The notes: generated by a model not told the origin, from the letters alone. 64,000 bases of DNA from Podospora pseudoanserina (GCF_035222485.1 NC_085922.1:511001-575000), one strand, 5' to 3'. Counted from the first letter of the stretch, positions 36,932-48,903 are shown. A program made the numbers and translations.

Positions 36932-37576
36932 CTACACCACTGGCAAGGCCTCCGCCGGCGTCCCAGCATCTGCGACAGCAAGACCAGTGTTAACCCCAGC
37001 AGCGGCAGCATCAGTTTTCCTGGCGACGCCATCCACGACCCTCTGCAGGATTTCCTGATGCGCACTCGAAAACCTGGATCTGACAAAGTGTTTGACGAAA
37101 AAGTGGCAGTCGATTCCCGCAATTTCCACCAGCTCCCACTCTCCTTCGTCACCAGGCCCAAGCAACAAGTCTGGGCCGTCTAGCACCTCCCCCCTCCTCC
37201 TGACTTCGTAACTGCTCCTCACCACCACGCCTGCCTGGGCATTGGCTCGAACCCGGACGCCATGTTCAAAGCTCTGCATTACACACGGGATGCCCACCTC
37301 CTTAGTGCCCCAGGCGCCGAGACCAGGAATGACAGGGACCCGGTCCATCACTATAAAGGCCTGCAGCTTGGTGCCAGATTCGAGAAACAGGGGATCATCT
37401 ACGACTTCCGAGACATCGAGGTGCCGCTGCTGAAAGTGGGCGACGTAGGGGTTGGCTTTGATGAGGGGCTCGTAGGCGTGGAGGCTCGCGAGGACGGCCT
37501 TGGGATCAACCCTGGCGGGGATGGGGACGCGTGTTATGACTGAGAGGGTTGGTGTGTGGGTGTTTGTGGCTGTCAT
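36932..37576 (-). CDS. DUF7053-like hypothetical protein
   Basis: Single exon of 214 aa, starting at ATG 37576. The layout LSVITRVPIPARVDPKAVLASLHAYEPLIKANP, a central hydrophobic beta region (FEHGVRVRANAQAGVVVRSSYEV), and a late CHFFVKHFVRSRFSSAHQEILQRVV resembles the fungal DUF7053 family, which looks like a small START or lipocalin-type ligand-binding fold. No catalytic residues are known for the family. The C-terminal 25 residues are Ala-rich. It is convergent with the enoyl reductase, 243 bp between stops. Assignment is by memory of family pattern and is moderate. Confidence 0.6.
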   Translation of the reverse strand: MTATNTHTPTLSVITRVPIPARVDPKAVLASLHAYEPLIKANPYVAHFQQRHLDVSEVVDDPLFLESGTKLQAFIVMDRVPVIPGLGAWGTKEVGIPCVMQSFEHGVRVRANAQAGVVVRSSYEVRRRGEVLDGPDLLLGPGDEGEWELVEIAGIDCHFFVKHFVRSRFSSAHQEILQRVVDGVARKTDAAAAGVNTGLAVADAGTPAEALPVV

Positions 37577-40500
37577 TGTAGTGAACGGTGTAAGTTCTTA
37601 ACGGTAGGTGGTTCTGTAGACGTGGTCAGCGCGCAAAGAAAAGGAAGAGGTTCAACGTTATTACCCTGATATGGCGGCTTTGTTTCTAGATGGGCCAAAC
37701 GAGGGGAGGCGCACGCAAAGTAGGCACCGCTCAAAGTCAAAGAAAGGCTGAGCTCGAGCGGCCGAGAGAATGCAAAGCTGAAGGCGCTCTCACCTGGGCG
37801 GGTGGGTGTCGGGTGTTGAGGCCAGCATAAAACTGATGAGGGCCGATATCTATACCAGAGGCAAACGACGATATGAGGTGTGATTGACCAGTGACTGTGT
37901 GTTTTATAGTATATGTGCCAGCAAGTTGCAAAACGACCGAGATAGGGATGAAAATGGCAGCAATTGTTGCTGTTTCTAGAGCTGTGTTTGGGATGCCGAG
38001 TGGATGGCTGGAGTGGGTCGAGACTGGGACCGTGTCAGTGGTCGTTCTTTCCGCACTGGTTCGTAGCTAACGGCTGGCAGAGTTTCTTTAGTATGGAGCC
38101 TTTTCACAATTGTCCAGCGCAGACAAGGTTCGAAATATACAGATACAACAACCCACGGTAGTCACACTCATTAACTGCCCGACATCCACTCCCCCGCGTT
38201 GGGACCAACATGAAACGGTCCAGGGTTGGTGGACTCGACTGTTCTAAATACGGTGTGGCTCAGCCCTCTTTGGCCGTGCAGCTGCCGCGTCGGGGGCCAA
38301 AAGGCAGACATGATGGAGGTGTCTGGCGCTTCGGTTCTTCAGCCCCGTCGACAGCCCGGTCAGTTCGCCGGGGTACAGGCCGGGGATCGCTCAAGTGGAC
38401 ACACAAAGGTGGGCCCAGCCTCCGGAAGGCTTGACGATCATTTCGGGAGGAGCCGTTATCAAGGTCAGTGTCGCCTCCGGCTCCGAACATTTGACAACTT
38501 ACACCCACGGCTACTCCGTACTGATGGTACCTATCACAGTTGACCACCCTTCACTCCTGAGCGGACGACAGCCCTATCGGATTAGACACGTCAAAAAGAG
38601 AGCATTTTCTTGCCCCAGGCGCATTCTGGCGGTGAGGAGGACGACAAATGGGACGGGCACCTCTTCTGCATCAGCTCTGCGTCAAGCTGCATGAGCGGGT
38701 CACTGCCTGTCGTCCCATGAACTTTTGATGTTCTCTTTTGATAGGGAACCCCACTGCATATTATGGAGGATGTGGTGTATGGACCACAGTTGTCAAACAT
38801 GACGCGGATCTGAGCATCCATCATACTGCTTGTTCCCGTCACAGTCTCTGCTGCTGGCTCTCTTTTGGGGAGACTGTGTCAAGCTGTTTGCTCCTTGTGT
38901 GCCTCTGTGCAACTTCTCTGTGTCCCAAGATCAGAGGCCACACCAGGCCCTCACAACGCAGCCATCGAAATCCTCGCTAGCGGCGCATAGCTGCCCAGCC
39001 TGCAACGCATCTCAACCTTGGGCAGAAAGATGATTCGCCATTGCCCGTCGCGTTTGATGCAGGAAGGGTACCCCCAGATCGCGTTGCGTGCATCTCCTAA
39101 TCTCCTACCACTTACACACGAGTCTGTCGAGTCCCGAACGACTTTCGATGCCGAGCCCCCATACACTCAATGCCAGCAGCCAAAAGACAAGAACCCACCA
39201 TGGCGCGCTGCCGAGTCTCATGACGGGCATATCGATGGCTACCAACGTGTGGAATCATCCGAACCGTCAATTGCCAACGTTCATCGGGGAGCCCCACCGA
39301 TTTCGGCTGGGTCAGGTGGGCGACAGAGACATGGCCGAACGCTACCCTGACCCCCATGAGCCCACGCGGGGCATTCACGATTCCCCGCTATCTTGGCCAG
39401 AGAGGGTGAGAGGGGCATCATGGAAGTCGTCACCCATTGCACCGTGTTTCGGGATGCCGCATCAACAGCAGATGAGGCCCTCTCCACGCCGACACACACG
39501 ATGGCAGGACCTGTACGGATACCAGCAAGCGATTGGCCAGGGCGTCGAGTGTTGGATGCTGTCTTCCGGTGGCATGGTGCACACATATAATAACTATAGG
39601 GGCAGCCGTGGACTCGGCTTGGTCCGTTCTGTTATATCAAAGCTTGGCTGGCTTATGGCACCCGTCTTTAGCCGTTTGATTTCGAACGCTCTCTCACGGT
39701 TTCACATTGTGCACAACGTCGAGAGCTGGGTTTGGGCTGTTGACAGGGGGGAATTGGCGAGGGGCAAGGGGAGCTTTTGGTGTCGGGACTGGGATGGATC
39801 ACCTCGCCCTAACCGGATTGGAGCAGCCATCCCTTGCAACCAGCCAATGGCAGCCATCCCCAGCCATCCCGCAAAGTGCGCTCCAGGTCAAATTGTGGTG
39901 TCAAGCGCACGGCTGGGAGTCGGTCGGGGACATCAGCACAAGTCGAGAGAGAAAGAGGAGGAGCACCAAGCAGTCCCACCTACTGACCACTACACGCGTG
40001 ACTGGGCCAGAGAGAGGGAAAAGAGGGCGAGCGCAATTGTTGCTTGGTTAGCGCGGGGCATTTCCCTCTTCTTCAGTAAACCAAGATCAGGAAGAAGAAA
40101 CAGAGCAAGGCGGTGGCTATCGCATAACATCGCCGTGGCTGTTCTCCGATTTGTCCTGCGACAATCCGGTACATCAAAGTACCTTCGGCCGTGCATGAAT
40201 ACCTCTTTTGTACGGCCACGGAACCGTGCTCTCCTTTCCGCCTCTCTTTTGCCTGCTCTGGTTTCTGTTTGACCACCTGTGCGCCGACCACCCATCCTGT
40301 CCGCACCCTGCTGAGGCGGGGGCCATAATCAACAAGACTGTATCGCACTGCATCAGCGGTGTGGTGGCACAACGCGACGCGGCCTCGACAATACACCAAT
40401 CCCTATCCCGCCGCCGTGTACCTCTGAGATCCGGCCGGGCGATTGGCTCTTCAAAACACCCAGATTTTTCACCAGGCGACGAATACTTTTTCAGCAGGGA

Positions 40501-40719
40501 GAAAAAAAGTCTTTTCGGAAAGGGGCTGCCCTAGAAACAGCGGTCGACCATCGTGAAGACTCCTTTCCGCTCTCTCAACACACTTGATTCGAAGGCTGCC
40601 TTGTTTTCTTTGCGACAAACACCGACTCGATCGGATTGTAGCTTTGAACCCGTCGAGGCTGCACCATATGTGTGTTCCAGTCGTCGGTTGACACACCGTC
40701 AGCTCCATCAATCTTCACC
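37577..40719. other. 3.1 kb gap between DUF7053 gene and giant-protein gene
   Basis: No supported gene. The notable item is a 394-codon plus-strand frame at 39088-40272. It starts with GTG, has no domain, and shows a mixed composition unlike its coding neighbours, so it is not called. The rest is ordinary sequence with CT-rich patches near the next start. Confidence 0.4.
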
Positions 40720-43700
40720 ATGGCCGCCCTTGACGCTTTGCCACTCCGCGATAACTGGGCGGACGATGTCAGATTGGAGGCGACCAAGATCATATACTCG
40801 ATCAACGGGCTTACATGGGACGGGAAAGACGAGCGCCACCAAGATTCGGATTTCATAGAGGCTAGGCTAGCCTTCATTGCACGGAGCTGGATTGCGCTTT
40901 GCGCAGGCCCCAAGGTAAGGGGATCAAAGGCCCCCCCTTTTGCGCGCCTGTTTCGTGTTTGGCCAAGAGACAATGTTCTCAGCCAGTTTTTACCAGCATC
41001 TCATCGCTCATGTGTATATGCCTGGCTCTTTCTCAGCAACTGACAAATCGTTACCTAGGGCTCGCCAACCTTTGATGCCGACTCACGAAGAATCGTCAAG
41101 CCTCTCACCATCCCGAGCATCATCTCTAGAAGTCGGGCCACTGAAGAGACTGGGAGCCCGGAATGGGATGTTCAGGATCTGACAGGAAGCGGCGCATATG
41201 CGCAAAGTCGTCACCTCTCGGTAGACCCTTTACTCGCGGATGTTCTCGCGGCCAGGTCTAGAGCCGGAGGAAGACGTCATCAGAATGACATCCTTGCTGA
41301 CCCGACCAGAGATTATCAGATCGATCTAGCCACAAACGAAGGTTTCCGACAGGCCGCGAAGAAGAAGAACAACAAGAAGGGAGGGGCGGCGAAACCCAAC
41401 TATATCAGCAACAACAGCAACAGCAACGGTAACAACGACGAGGGCGAGAAGAAGGACGCTGAAGGAGGTGACGCTGGCGCCAATGGTGATGGGACCGGGG
41501 GCTCTGGCGGTAGCCCCAACGGAGATGGCGGCGGTGGGGACGAAAACAAAGATGACGACAAGAAAGAGGATGAGAAAAGAGAGGAAGGAACGGTAGAAGA
41601 GAAGGCAGAAGAGAAGACTGAGGAAGCTCCGCCGTCTCCCGAGGATGACTTGGTCGGTACTGGTTCTAAGAAGAAGAAGAAAGGCGTTGCAGAACCCGAG
41701 CCTCCGGCAGTGGAAGATCCGAAGAAGTCTACCGATTCTGGTTTAGCCGCCGCTTCAGCAGGGCCTACCTTTGATTCTTTCTCGAACATCAAGATGAACG
41801 GGAATCGTGATCCGCCTCGGAAAGAAGAGCCCAAGCCAGCGCAAAAGAGCGGGTTTGGTGGCTGGAGTGGCTTGGGATGGGGTGGGCTTGGTCTGGCATC
41901 AAAGGTTGTCGAGAATAGCCCGTGGGGTCTCAAGTCCAAAATCGGAGTGGGCTTCTCTTTTGGAGACGGTTCTGGTTCTGAAGAGCACATTCAGAGACCG
42001 AAATCAAGTGCAAGACAGGTTGAGAAACTGGCTGAGAAGCCAGTCGAAAGACCAGTCGAAAAGCCGGTCGAAAAACCGGTCGAAAAGCCAGTGAAAAAGT
42101 CGGCCGAGAAACCTGTCGAAAGACCAACTGCGCCAGAAAAGCTTTCGGATGACCCACCGGCAGACGACTGGTTCGCCTCCGCGCCCGCCGCAACAGCTAA
42201 GAAGAAGAAGAATGATCTTCTTGTCCAAGAGGCCAGGGTGGAACCGGGCTCTAAATCAGGAGGGAATGATGCATGGGACTTCTGGGGAGCGCCCAAGAAT
42301 AAGAAGAAGCCCCAACCTGATCCCGAACCAGAACCGGAGCCTGCGCCAGAGCCTCCCAGGGAGCCAGATCCTAAGCCGGAACCGACCAAGAGCACAGAAA
42401 CAGATGATGCCTGGGGAGCTGCCCCCGTAAAGGGTAAGAAAAAGAAAGGTAAGATCACCATTGCCGATGAACAGCCAAAGGAGCCGGATCCTCCCCGTGA
42501 ACCAACAGCTGAACCCGAGCCTGAGCCAATTCCCGATCCAACACCCGAGCCACCCAAGTCATATGAAGAGGACAATCCATGGGCGAACATTGCCACAACA
42601 TCGAAGAGGAAGAAGAAAAAGGGGAAGAACGCCGTGCCCGAGCCGGAGCCCGAGCCTGTCAAAGAGCCCGAGCCTGAACCGGAACGAGCGCCCACCCCTG
42701 AACCTGTTCCTGACCCAGAGCCGGAGCCGGAACAGGAGGTGGAGGATTCTTGGGGTTGGGGTACTTCGTCCAAGAAGACCAGGTCGAAGAAGGGCAAAAA
42801 AATCGAGCCTGAACCAGAGCCAGAGCCAGAGCCACCCAAGGACCCGGAACCAGAACCTGAGCCTGAGCCTGCCCCAGAGCCCGAAAAGAAACAAGAAGAT
42901 GACTTTTGGAGCTTTGGCGTCACTGCGACTAAGGGGAAGAAGAAGAAGGGCAGGAGTAAAGACCCAGAGCCCGAGCCTGCCAAAGCACCCGAACCCGAAC
43001 CTGAACCCGAGCCTGTTCCGGAGCCCGCGCCGGAGCGTTCTAAGAAGGAGGAAGATGATCCATGGGGCCTTGCAGCTACTTCCTCCAAGAAGAAGAAGAA
43101 GGACAAAGGGAAAAAGGCTGCTGAGCCTGAGCATGAGCCTGAACCTGAACCTGCGAAGGAACCGGAGCCCGAGCCCGAGCCAGAACCAGAACCGGAGCCT
43201 GAGTCGGAGCCTGACATTTTAGAACACAGTATGTGGAGCTTTGGGTTTTCTACTAAGAAGAAGAAGGGCAAGAAGGAGCCCGAGCCAGAACCTCCAAAAG
43301 AGCCTGAACCAGAACCGGAGCTGGAGCCTGAGCCTGAGCCAGAACCCGAGCCTGAGCCAGAACGTCAAAAGAAAAGAGAAGATGACGATCCATGGGGCCT
43401 GAGCACATCATCGAAGAAGAAGAAGAAGGAGAAGGGCAAAAAAGCTGTCGAACCCGAGCCTGGACCGGAGCCAGTCAAGAAGTCGAAAGACAAGAAGGAC
43501 AAGAAGGGTAAGAAGGTGGTCGAGCCAGAACCAGAACCCGAGATGGAGGCTGTTCCCGAGCCGGAACCAGAACCGGAAAATGACGACGACGATGCATTCT
43601 GGGGCTCTCTGAGCGGCAACAAGATGGCCCATCACGAGACTTCAAGCACCAAGGACCTTCTTGACTTGGACAACAAGAACGGTAGCCATGTCGAAGCTGA

Positions 43701-46700
43701 CCCGCGTGCGTCTACCGAGAGCAGCGGCGGCTTCTTTGGTTGGTTGTCAGGCAAGAATAAAAAGAAGTCTGGGGAGTCGTCGGATGTGTCCAAGCCGGAA
43801 CCAACGCCAGAAGAAATTGAGAGGGCTGCTGCCGAGGAGGAAAAGCGCAAAGTGGAGGAGGCTGCAGAGCAGGCACGCAGGGAAGCTGAAGAGGAGCTTG
43901 CCAGAGAGGAGGAGCAGGAACTAGCTGCTCTCGTGGCCAAGAAGAACAAGAAGAAGCGAAAAGGTATCTCGAGAGCTGAACAAGAGCGGATGGATGAGCT
44001 TGAGGCGAATGCCAACAGGCGGGCATTGGCAAAAGAAGCGCGTGAGGCAGAAGAAGCAGACCGAGAACGGGAACGACAGGAAGAGGCCGACCACGATGCC
44101 AAGAAAGCTGAAGAAAAGGCAAAGCTAGAGGCTGAAGAGGCTGCTGAGCAGGAGCGCGAAGAGGAAGAACGTGAACGACAGGAGGCTGAGGCTGCAGAGG
44201 CAGCGGCGGCGGCTGCTGCAGCAGAAGAAGAAGAAGCTGCAGCGGCAGAAGCAGAAGCTGCAGCAGAACGAGCACGGGCAGAGGCAGCAGCAGAGACCGA
44301 GGCAGCGTCTTCCAAGAAGTCTAAGAAGGGTGATAGAAAGAGTAAGAGTAAAAGGGATAAGGAACGTGAGCGGGAAGAAGAGGAGGAGAGGGAACGTGAC
44401 AGGGAACGCGAGAGGGAGCGCGAGAGGGAGAAGGAGCGTGAGAGGGAGAGGGAGAGGGGGAGGGAGAGGGAGAGGGAGAGGGAGAGGGAGAGGGAGAGGG
44501 AGAGGGAGAGGGAGAGGGAGAGGGAGAGGGAGAGGGAGAGGGAGAGGGAGCGCGAGAGGGAAAAAGAAAAGAAAAGGACAAAAAAAAAAAAGATAAGGAT
44601 AGGGATAAGGATAGGGATAAGGATAGGGATAAGGATAGGGATAAGGATAAGGACAAGGATAGGGATAAGGATAGGAAGAAGGATAAAAAGAAGGGTAAAG
44701 AGAAGGAAAGGGAAAGGGAGCGAGAAAGGGAGAAGGAGAGGGAAAGGGAGAAGGAGAAGGAAGAGGAGGATGAGGCCAACTATCTAACTGCCGAAGACGA
44801 AGACGATCTTTTCAAAGACCTCAACGATGCTGATATCACAGCCGAGCAACTCGAGGAGCTACTGGATGACGGGCCCGCGGGTAAGGGACTCAAAGACAAA
44901 GCGTCGATTGAGCCAGTTGAAACGAGGGATGGGCCCGGCGATGACCCCTTCAGCTTCTGGGGGGCTGCGAAGAAGTCAATCTCCAAAAGCCAAAAAACCA
45001 GTTCGCTTCTGCCTCAGGCACTGGACAGTCCACCGCAACCACCAGAGCCGGATATTCATACAGGTAGCAACCATGCTGAGTCATCGTCCAAGATCCTGTC
45101 AGCTCTGGGTGCTTTCGGCGGCAAATCGGTGTGGCACACCGAAGCCGGCACCTCGCCGTCACCCGATCTGGCCAAGCCGACGAAATCCAGAAGCAACAAG
45201 ATCGCCGATCGCATGCACGCCTTTGAAGTTGCCGACAACGATAAGGATATCTCGGGCGCTGAACACGACAACGACAAGGACAATGACGATAGGGGCAAGA
45301 GGCGCGACAAGGACGATATTTACGCCGAAGAGAAAGACAGTCGCGACAACCACAGGGCCGGAGCTTGGGGTGAGTACGGCGGCTACGAACAATACGACCC
45401 CTACGAGTACGAAGCACCGATCGACGATAGTCCTCCCCGAACCGCGCCACCACCTCCCGCTCCCGTTGAGGTTGTAACGCCCAAGGAGGAGAGGAGGAAA
45501 AAGAAGAGCAAGGACAAGAAGGGCAAAGAAAAAGACAAGCCCAGAAGCTCCGAACCTGCTATCATCGACGTCGAAGCCTTTGCAGCTCCTCCGCCTCCTC
45601 CCCCACCTGCGCCGCCTTCTCCTCCGCCAGCAGCAGCCCCCTACCTCCCGCGCTCAACACACACCGGCTTTCCTGGCGGGTTCCCGCTCGACGACGAAGA
45701 CCACCTCGACGATCACCCCCGCCGGCGCAACATCATGGATTCAGGAGACGATGACGAGATTGTTGATATCATCGAAATGGCGTCGGAAAAGAAAGTCAGT
45801 AAACGGTCGAGAAGGGCTGCCAGCTCTCCCGAGGTCGTTGATGAGATCCATCCACCACCACCTCCTCCTGTTCCGGTACCGCCCCCTGCTGTTCCTGATC
45901 CGCCGCCTCCGCCCATGTCGCCCATGTCCCCTCCTTTTTCACGCTCTGTCAAGAAAGAAAGGACTAAAATCAATCGCGACGGTGCATCTTGGAACATGTG
46001 GTCAGCTGCTGCTCCACCTCCGCCTCCGCCTCCTCCTCTACAGGAGCCTAGTCCCAAGAAATCATCATCAAGAAGTAAAGAAAAAGAGAGGGAAAGGGAA
46101 TCAAGCTCCAGGAAGAAGGCGTCCTCTGCTGCTAAAGCTGAGAAGTCCTCATCCAGAGATTCAGGGTCGGAGGATAGGCCAGAGAAGATTGACAGGGTGC
46201 GCTCCAAAGACAACCCGGCAAATCGATTCCCTAGCGTTTTCGCCAGCACTCCCCCCATCTCTCGGAATGTCACAACCCGTGAGAAACGACACACTTCAAG
46301 CAGCAAGCCAAGCTCACGGCGGCAGTCTGTGGAAATGTCTGGTGGAATCATGAGCCCACCCCCTGAGGAGATGTCGTCCAAGGCGGCCAAGATCCTTGGT
46401 GTCGGTGGTGCTGCCGGTCTTGCTACTGGCCTCGGCATCGGCCTTTCAAGATCCAGCGGTAGACGCAGTAGAAAGTGTAAGGATACATCGGTCGATGGGC
46501 GATTTGGTGACCACTTTGCTAACCGTGTCTCAGCCGTCGACGAGGAGGGAGATGTGGTCATGGTCGATCCCACACCACCCAGCCCGGACAAGGCGGAACG
46601 GCGTCGGTCGAGAGTGAGTTGGACAACCCCGGTATCGAACCCCCCCGGACGGAATACTGACCACGGGCTGCAACAGCAATACCCTCCCCGTCCGGAGGAT

Positions 46701-48005
46701 GATGTTGTCATGGTTGATGCCGGGGATGCGACCCCTACTCGACCTCCTCTCAAGCGCTCAGCCTCGAGCGCGAATAAGAAATCGGGGTTCTCTTCTCTCT
46801 TTGGTGGTGTCTTTACACCGAGCAAGTCGGATCCCCGTTTGGATCCGCGCCCCACAGACCCTCGTCTGGATTCGCGCCCAGAGCCTCGTAGGCGCAGCAC
46901 TGCTTTTACAACGACGGATGAGGAAGCTGGAAGACGAGTCGAAGAGGATGAAGCTGAGCGGGAGGCTCGCCGCGCTGCTCGTCGTGCTGCACGCCGAGCC
47001 GAGAAGGAAGCTGCAGAGAGGGGTGCAGGTGAACAAGCAGCCGAGGAATCCCGCCGGGCCAAGGACGAAGAACGCCGTCGGCGACGCAAGAGACAAGAAG
47101 AAGAAGAAGAAGCCCGCAGACAGGAAGAAAAAGAAGCGCGGCGTGCGGAAAGACGTGCTCAACGTGCCCGGGAGGAAGCTGACAGGCGATATACAGAGCA
47201 GCCGGATTCTGAGAGAGCGGAGCGTCGCAGGCAACGTGCAGAGAGGGAGGCTGCCGAAGCCGATGCTCAGGCCCGCCGGGCAGCGAGACACCAGGAGCGT
47301 CGCCGCGGTCACCAGCCGGAAGAGCCAGCTCGGGATATTGTTGAAGAAGAACGCCACCACCGTCGTCACCGCAGCCACCAGCCCGAAGATTTTGCACAGC
47401 GTGACCCAGAAGAAGAACGACGCCGTCGCCGTGATGCAAGACGCGCTGCGCAAGAAGCCCAAGTGAGGGAGGAGCATCATCATGTGAACGGACGACATCG
47501 TTCTGAACCTCCTGTCGAGCACTCGGTATATCCTAATGAGCACCAGCACGCAAGAGAAAACACGGCTGGCTCGTGGCCGCATTCGGGCACGTCATCCTGG
47601 GTGAAGGAGCATTCTGATGCGCCACCGCCTCCAGAAAATGAGGAAGAAGATGAGGGTCCTCTCCCCGTCGAAGAGGTGATTGATGAGGAAGAGGCACGCC
47701 GTGAAGCTCGTAAGGCGAGACGTCGGTCAAGATATGCTGAGACGGCAGCTGTTGAGAATGGCGGGATGACTGCTGAAGATCTTGACGAGGAAAGACGAAG
47801 AAGAAAGCGACGCGAGGAACGGGAGCGGGATAGGGAGAGGGAGAGGGATCGTGCTGAGCGTGATCATCGCTACCCCCCCGAACGGGACTATCACAAAGGA
47901 TCGGATGGCAGTGGAGATATGCGCCGTGATCCTCGACGCAGCTCCACATTCGATGGTGCCACGCCAAGAAGCTCGTGGTGGAAGAGACTCGCTGGGAAGA
48001 ACTGA
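40720..48005 (+). CDS. Giant disordered PEP/poly-K/W-module protein, frame change at a 12-A run
   Basis: Exon 1 is 40720-40914 (65 codons; [17 protein letters not shown]). The intron is 40915-41058 and exon 2 opens at 41059. The frame runs to a stop at 44787, but the good coding frame after the A12 run at 44580-44591 is the -1 frame, which goes on to the stop at 48005. Together they would give roughly 2,380 aa. Order: a Lys/Gly/Asn/Asp linker; EKPVE repeats; about nine modules of acidic-W-G then KKKKKGK then (PE)n; Glu/Arg coiled regions; a long RE/RD repeat; an acidic patch; Pro-rich stretches (PPPPPPAPP); a second RRAARRAE-type charged coil; and a basic C-terminus [11 protein letters not shown]. 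No known domain is recognised. The frame change may be a sequencing error, an intron in the repeat, or slippage. Confidence 0.75.
44440..44660 (+). repeat. Polypurine hexanucleotide repeat and 12-bp repeat inside the giant gene
   Basis: Bases 44440-44550 are 111 purines without a break, mostly (AGGGAG)n. Then comes a mixed stretch, A12 at 44580-44591, and a GATAAGGATAGG 12-bp repeat to about 44660. In frame they encode RE and then DKDR repeats. The tract is a mirror repeat able in principle to form a triplex. Confidence 0.9.
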
Positions 48006-48603
48006 ATGTTGTATGAGAGTGATGAGAGATGACGGCTGGTTCTTTTTTTTTTTTTTGAGACGATATGAAGTGTTGAGTACAATATTTTGGATGGGTTGCA
48101 TAAGGTGGTTGGTTGGTTTGTTTAGATTGAGGGAGCACTTCATCACTTGTTCTGTTTCGGTTTATGTTTACTTCACTTTGTTGGCCTCTTGGATTGTGAT
48201 TGTGCAAACTTTCCCCCTGTACTCATTCGTTTGTGTTCTTCATGGAAGTGGCGCTCGGTTTTGGACATCGGCATATGCATCCTGGTCTTGAGTTGGGCTC
48301 GTTGAGACCTGGGGATCATCCATCATTTGTCGACCATGTACTTCTGTGTAAGGGAGATATATCCAACATTTGTCACCATGTCTGTTTTATAATGGTAGAT
48401 GTATAGCACAGTTTTCTTCATCCATTATCTCGTTTTGATACCAGAATAGGTCTCACAACCAACCGTATTCCATGTCCGCCTGCTCTCACACTGCATGAGC
48501 AGGCACCGGTTGGCTCCTGACCCAACGATGCCAACATCAGCCAAACGACTGGTCCCAGCAGCAACAAAAAAACAGAAGCAGTTGCGTGTAGTGTAATGTG
48601 TAA

Positions 48604-48686
48604 GCCTGAGTGGAGTAGTAGTTAACTCGTCGCCCTTCCAAATTTGGAGCAAGGCGGAAACTCGGGTGCAAATCCCGGCTCTGGCA
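48604..48686 (+). tRNA. tRNA-Gly(UCC)-like gene with a short intron, partly degenerate
   Basis: A full cloverleaf can be drawn. The acceptor is 48604-48610 with 48679-48685 (6 of 7 pairs, T-T mismatch at position 4). The D stem is GAGT/ACTC (48613-48616, 48625-48628). The anticodon stem is TCGCC/GGCGG (48630-48634, 48653-48657), and the T stem is TCGGG/CCCGG (48662-48666, 48674-48678) around the loop TGCAAAT. Discriminator A is 48686, and a T5 stop follows at 48691-48695. The anticodon loop reads CTTCCA, then an 11-nt intron whose GGA pairs with the anticodon TCC. Weak points: no GG in the D loop, G in place of T55, and the acceptor mismatch. It may be a working tRNA, a pseudogene or the head of a SINE. 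Confidence 0.5.
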
Positions 48687-48690
48687 GTTC

Positions 48691-48695
48691 TTTTT
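48691..48695 (+). terminator. RNA polymerase III T-run terminator of the tRNA-like gene
   Basis: Five T, starting 5 nt after the discriminator base. This is the usual Pol III stop and supports the tRNA-like gene being, or having been, a Pol III unit. Confidence 0.5.
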
Positions 48696-48903
48696 GCTTT
48701 CGGTTTTTCGTTTCTTTGTTATTTATAGTTGTTCAATTTTTTTCTATAAATTAGCAAGGCCAGGTACGACCGCCAAGGCCACGTGTGACCACCACTGTCA
48801 TGTTGTTTCTGAGCCAACTATGAAGTTTTCAACATGAACGTTATGCTGCTACCTCCAAATGTCTGCAGCTCCCGTGGGTATACACACCTCAAGAAGTTTC
48901 CTC

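Larger units (their letters stand above)
48006..48903. other. Convergent intergenic region with a tRNA-like gene
   Basis: 3' ends of the giant gene (+) and the MFS transporter (-). A T14-type run lies at about 48043-48056. The tRNA-like gene at 48604-48686 is listed separately. Otherwise nothing seen. Confidence 0.5.

Noticed and set aside
41991-47089. Several long minus-strand frames (for example 41991-43271 and 45713-47089)
   Set aside because: Antisense of the PEP, RE and Pro repeats of the giant gene; Gly/Ser runs simply mirror those codons.
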